Assembly: GCA_938003725.1 (NCBI GenBank)
Contig: CALKXX010000129.1
Location: 1 to 7,584 of the forward strand
From: an uncultured Sphingomonadaceae bacterium
Lineage (GTDB): Bacteria; Pseudomonadota; Alphaproteobacteria; Sphingomonadales; Sphingomonadaceae
DNA: 7,584 nt
Direction of reading: 5' to 3'
Shown: positions 6,264 through 7,584 of the stretch, piece by piece
Position numbering within the stretch: position 1 is the first letter of the stretch
How the letters are laid out: each line of letters opens with the position of its first letter
Position numbers and translations under genes: made by a program
Notes under the pieces: model-generated
What the model was told of the DNA's origin: nothing
Database searches by the model: none
The model's input: only the letters and a program-made list of their open reading frames with translations

Positions 6264-7584
6264 TCAGCGCGCGCCTTCTGGCCAAAGCACGACACGAATT
6301 GTTTGGAGCAAGATCAACAGATCAAGGAAGGGTGTGTAGTTTTTGGCATAATAGAGATCATATTCCAGCTTGTGCCGGCTATCCTCAATGGATGCGCCAT
6401 AAGGATAATTAATCTGTGCCCAACCGGTAATGCCGGGCTTGACCATATGACGTTCGGCGTAAAACGGCATCTTGGTTTGTAAATCATCTACAAATTGTGG
6501 CCGTTCCGGACGCGGACCGACGAAACTCATTTCGCCTTTTAAGACACTCCAGGCCTGGGGCAGCTCATCAATTCTAACCTTGCGGATAAAATTCCCTACG
6601 CGGGTAATGCGCGGATCATTTTCGCTGGCCCACACAGCTTCGCCAGAAATTTCTGCATCCTGGCGCATCGAACGCAATTTCAATATGTTGAACTTCTGCC
6701 CATAGAGCCCAACACGTTCCTGCTTGAAAAACGCGTCGCCGTTGCTTTCCAGTTTTACCAAAATTGCGAAGAGCAAAATGATTGGACCGGTCAGCAATAA
6801 CAGCAGCAAACTTAGGAATATGTCAAAGCTACGCTTAAAGACCGTCGATATCCGTCGCCCCGATGAAAAGCCGTCAGAAAAGATGAACCAGCTAGGGTTC
6901 ACACTGTCGAGATCTACACGGCCTGTCTCCCGCTCCAGAAAACTCGACATATCATTCACATGTACGCCGGTCGTTTTTATCGTGAGCAGATCGGCGACGG
7001 GCAAACTGTTTCGGCGCTCTTCTAGCGCCAGCACAACTTCACTGACCTCCAGATCGATGACATGCTCGGGCAAGTCGTCAATATCCGAACGTTTGATAGC
7101 GGCTTTAACGCTGGCGGGGCCTTCATTCATGTTTACAAAGCCCGCGATAATGAAACCGCTTTCCTGTTTTTCGGCAAGCTTTGCTATCCTGTCGGCGCGC
7201 GCGCCAGCACCCAATATAAGCAAACGTCGTTTAAAAACATCACTGTCCAGCATGGTTCCAAGCAAGATACGAATGGTCATCAACAGCAATATTGCCAACA
7301 GCATCGCGTAAAGAGAATTGGATCGCCAGAGGGTTATTCCCGGCAATGCAAAGGCCATGAGCGATAGAAATATGACACCAAGTGAAATGGCGACCAATAT
7401 CCGTGCCGCTGCAAAACGTAGCGATTGGAGGGCTTCAGTTCCATAAACGCCAACCGCGACCATAGCGAGCTGCAATGCAATGCCGAAGCTCAGGATCGGA
7501 GCTGGCCTGTCATAGATCGAGCCAAGGTTCATTCCGATCTGACCGGCGCGAAAAATCCAACCCAATTCCGCCGCAAAAAGGAGC
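6264..7584 (-). CDS. PEP-CTERM-associated polyprenyl-phosphate sugar transferase, 5' partial
   Basis: The first gene of the visible operon; 439 residues are in the window and the frame stays open to the right edge. Residue numbers count from the first whole codon (7583). The first residues, LLFAAELGWIFRAG, look like the end of a first membrane helix. More helices follow at about 30-46, 60-80 and 90-112. A Rossmann-like domain starts with RRLLILGAGARADRI (about 119-133). A further membrane segment (255-277) leads into the bacterial sugar transferase domain: FFKQERVGLYG, the RIDELPQ catalytic Asp-Glu (339-340), FVGPRPERP, KPGITGWAQINYPYG (382-396) and a GAR C-terminus. This fits the exosortase-system branch (TIGR03013-like). 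Known relatives transfer a sugar phosphate from a nucleotide sugar to undecaprenyl phosphate at the inner membrane, starting exopolysaccharide synthesis. The sugar is not predictable. A TTG at 7565 is not the likely start, because conserved coding runs past it. The TGA lies one base before the prsK ATG. Confidence 0.93.
   Translation of the reverse strand, partial: LLFAAELGWIFRAGQIGMNLGSIYDRPAPILSFGIALQLAMVAVGVYGTEALQSLRFAAARILVAISLGVIFLSLMAFALPGITLWRSNSLYAMLLAILLLMTIRILLGTMLDSDVFKRRLLILGAGARADRIAKLAEKQESGFIIAGFVNMNEGPASVKAAIKRSDIDDLPEHVIDLEVSEVVLALEERRNSLPVADLLTIKTTGVHVNDMSSFLERETGRVDLDSVNPSWFIFSDGFSSGRRISTVFKRSFDIFLSLLLLLLTGPIILLFAILVKLESNGDAFFKQERVGLYGQKFNILKLRSMRQDAEISGEAVWASENDPRITRVGNFIRKVRIDELPQAWSVLKGEMSFVGPRPERPQFVDDLQTKMPFYAERHMVKPGITGWAQINYPYGASIEDSRHKLEYDLYYAKNYTPFLDLLILLQTIRVVLWPEGAR
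6274..6279 (-). promoter_or_regulatory. Ribosome binding site of prsK
   Basis: On the minus strand this reads AGAAGG, 11 bases before the ATG at 6262, inside the last codons of the sugar transferase gene. The spacing is slightly long, and coupling to the upstream gene probably helps initiation. Confidence 0.45.

Noticed and set aside
6724..7311. 195-codon plus-strand frame opposite the sugar transferase
   Set aside because: It is Ser-, Lys- and Arg-rich with no motif. The opposite strand carries a conserved transferase, so this is a shadow frame.
1..7584. CRISPR array, tRNA, rRNA, insertion sequence or attachment site
   Set aside because: No regularly spaced repeats, cloverleaf-like stretches, transposase motifs or terminal inverted repeats were seen by eye on either strand.

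Overview
The window looks like chromosomal DNA from a moderate-GC sphingomonad-like alphaproteobacterium. That placement is inferred from the protein families, their codon choice, and the pairing of XrtA/PEP-CTERM regulatory genes with a PEP-CTERM-type sugar transferase. No rRNA or housekeeping marker is present to fix the taxon.

Layout, left to right. Bases 1-121 (minus) hold the first 40 codons of a POT-family proton-dependent peptide transporter that runs off the left edge. Bases 122-439 are a 318-bp divergent intergenic region with several dyads and no convincing gene. Bases 440-784 (plus) encode a small YtrA-type GntR regulator. After a 9-bp convergent gap, four genes fill the rest of the window on the minus strand. 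In transcription order they are a polyprenyl-phosphate sugar transferase (right edge to 6264, 5' end cut off), the sensor kinase PrsK (6262-4166), the sigma-54 response regulator PrsR (4164-2794) and the TPR protein PrsT (2794-794).

The four minus-strand genes form one tightly packed transcription unit. Every junction is TGA-N-ATG or TGATG, which implies translational coupling. In the known XrtA (exosortase A)/PEP-CTERM system, PrsK and PrsR form a two-component pair that activates sigma-54 promoters of PEP-CTERM genes. PrsT is the partner TPR protein, and the sugar transferase starts synthesis of the associated exopolysaccharide at the inner membrane. The exosortase, the PEP-CTERM substrates and the rest of the polysaccharide genes are not in this window and would be expected to the right or elsewhere.

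The left part is a separate unit: a peptide transporter and a GntR regulator transcribed away from each other from a shared, dyad-rich region. Regulation of one by the other is plausible but unproven. I do not see a previously undescribed system. The most useful second looks are the divergent-region dyads, the absence of a lipobox in PrsT, and the hidden transporter start at the left edge.
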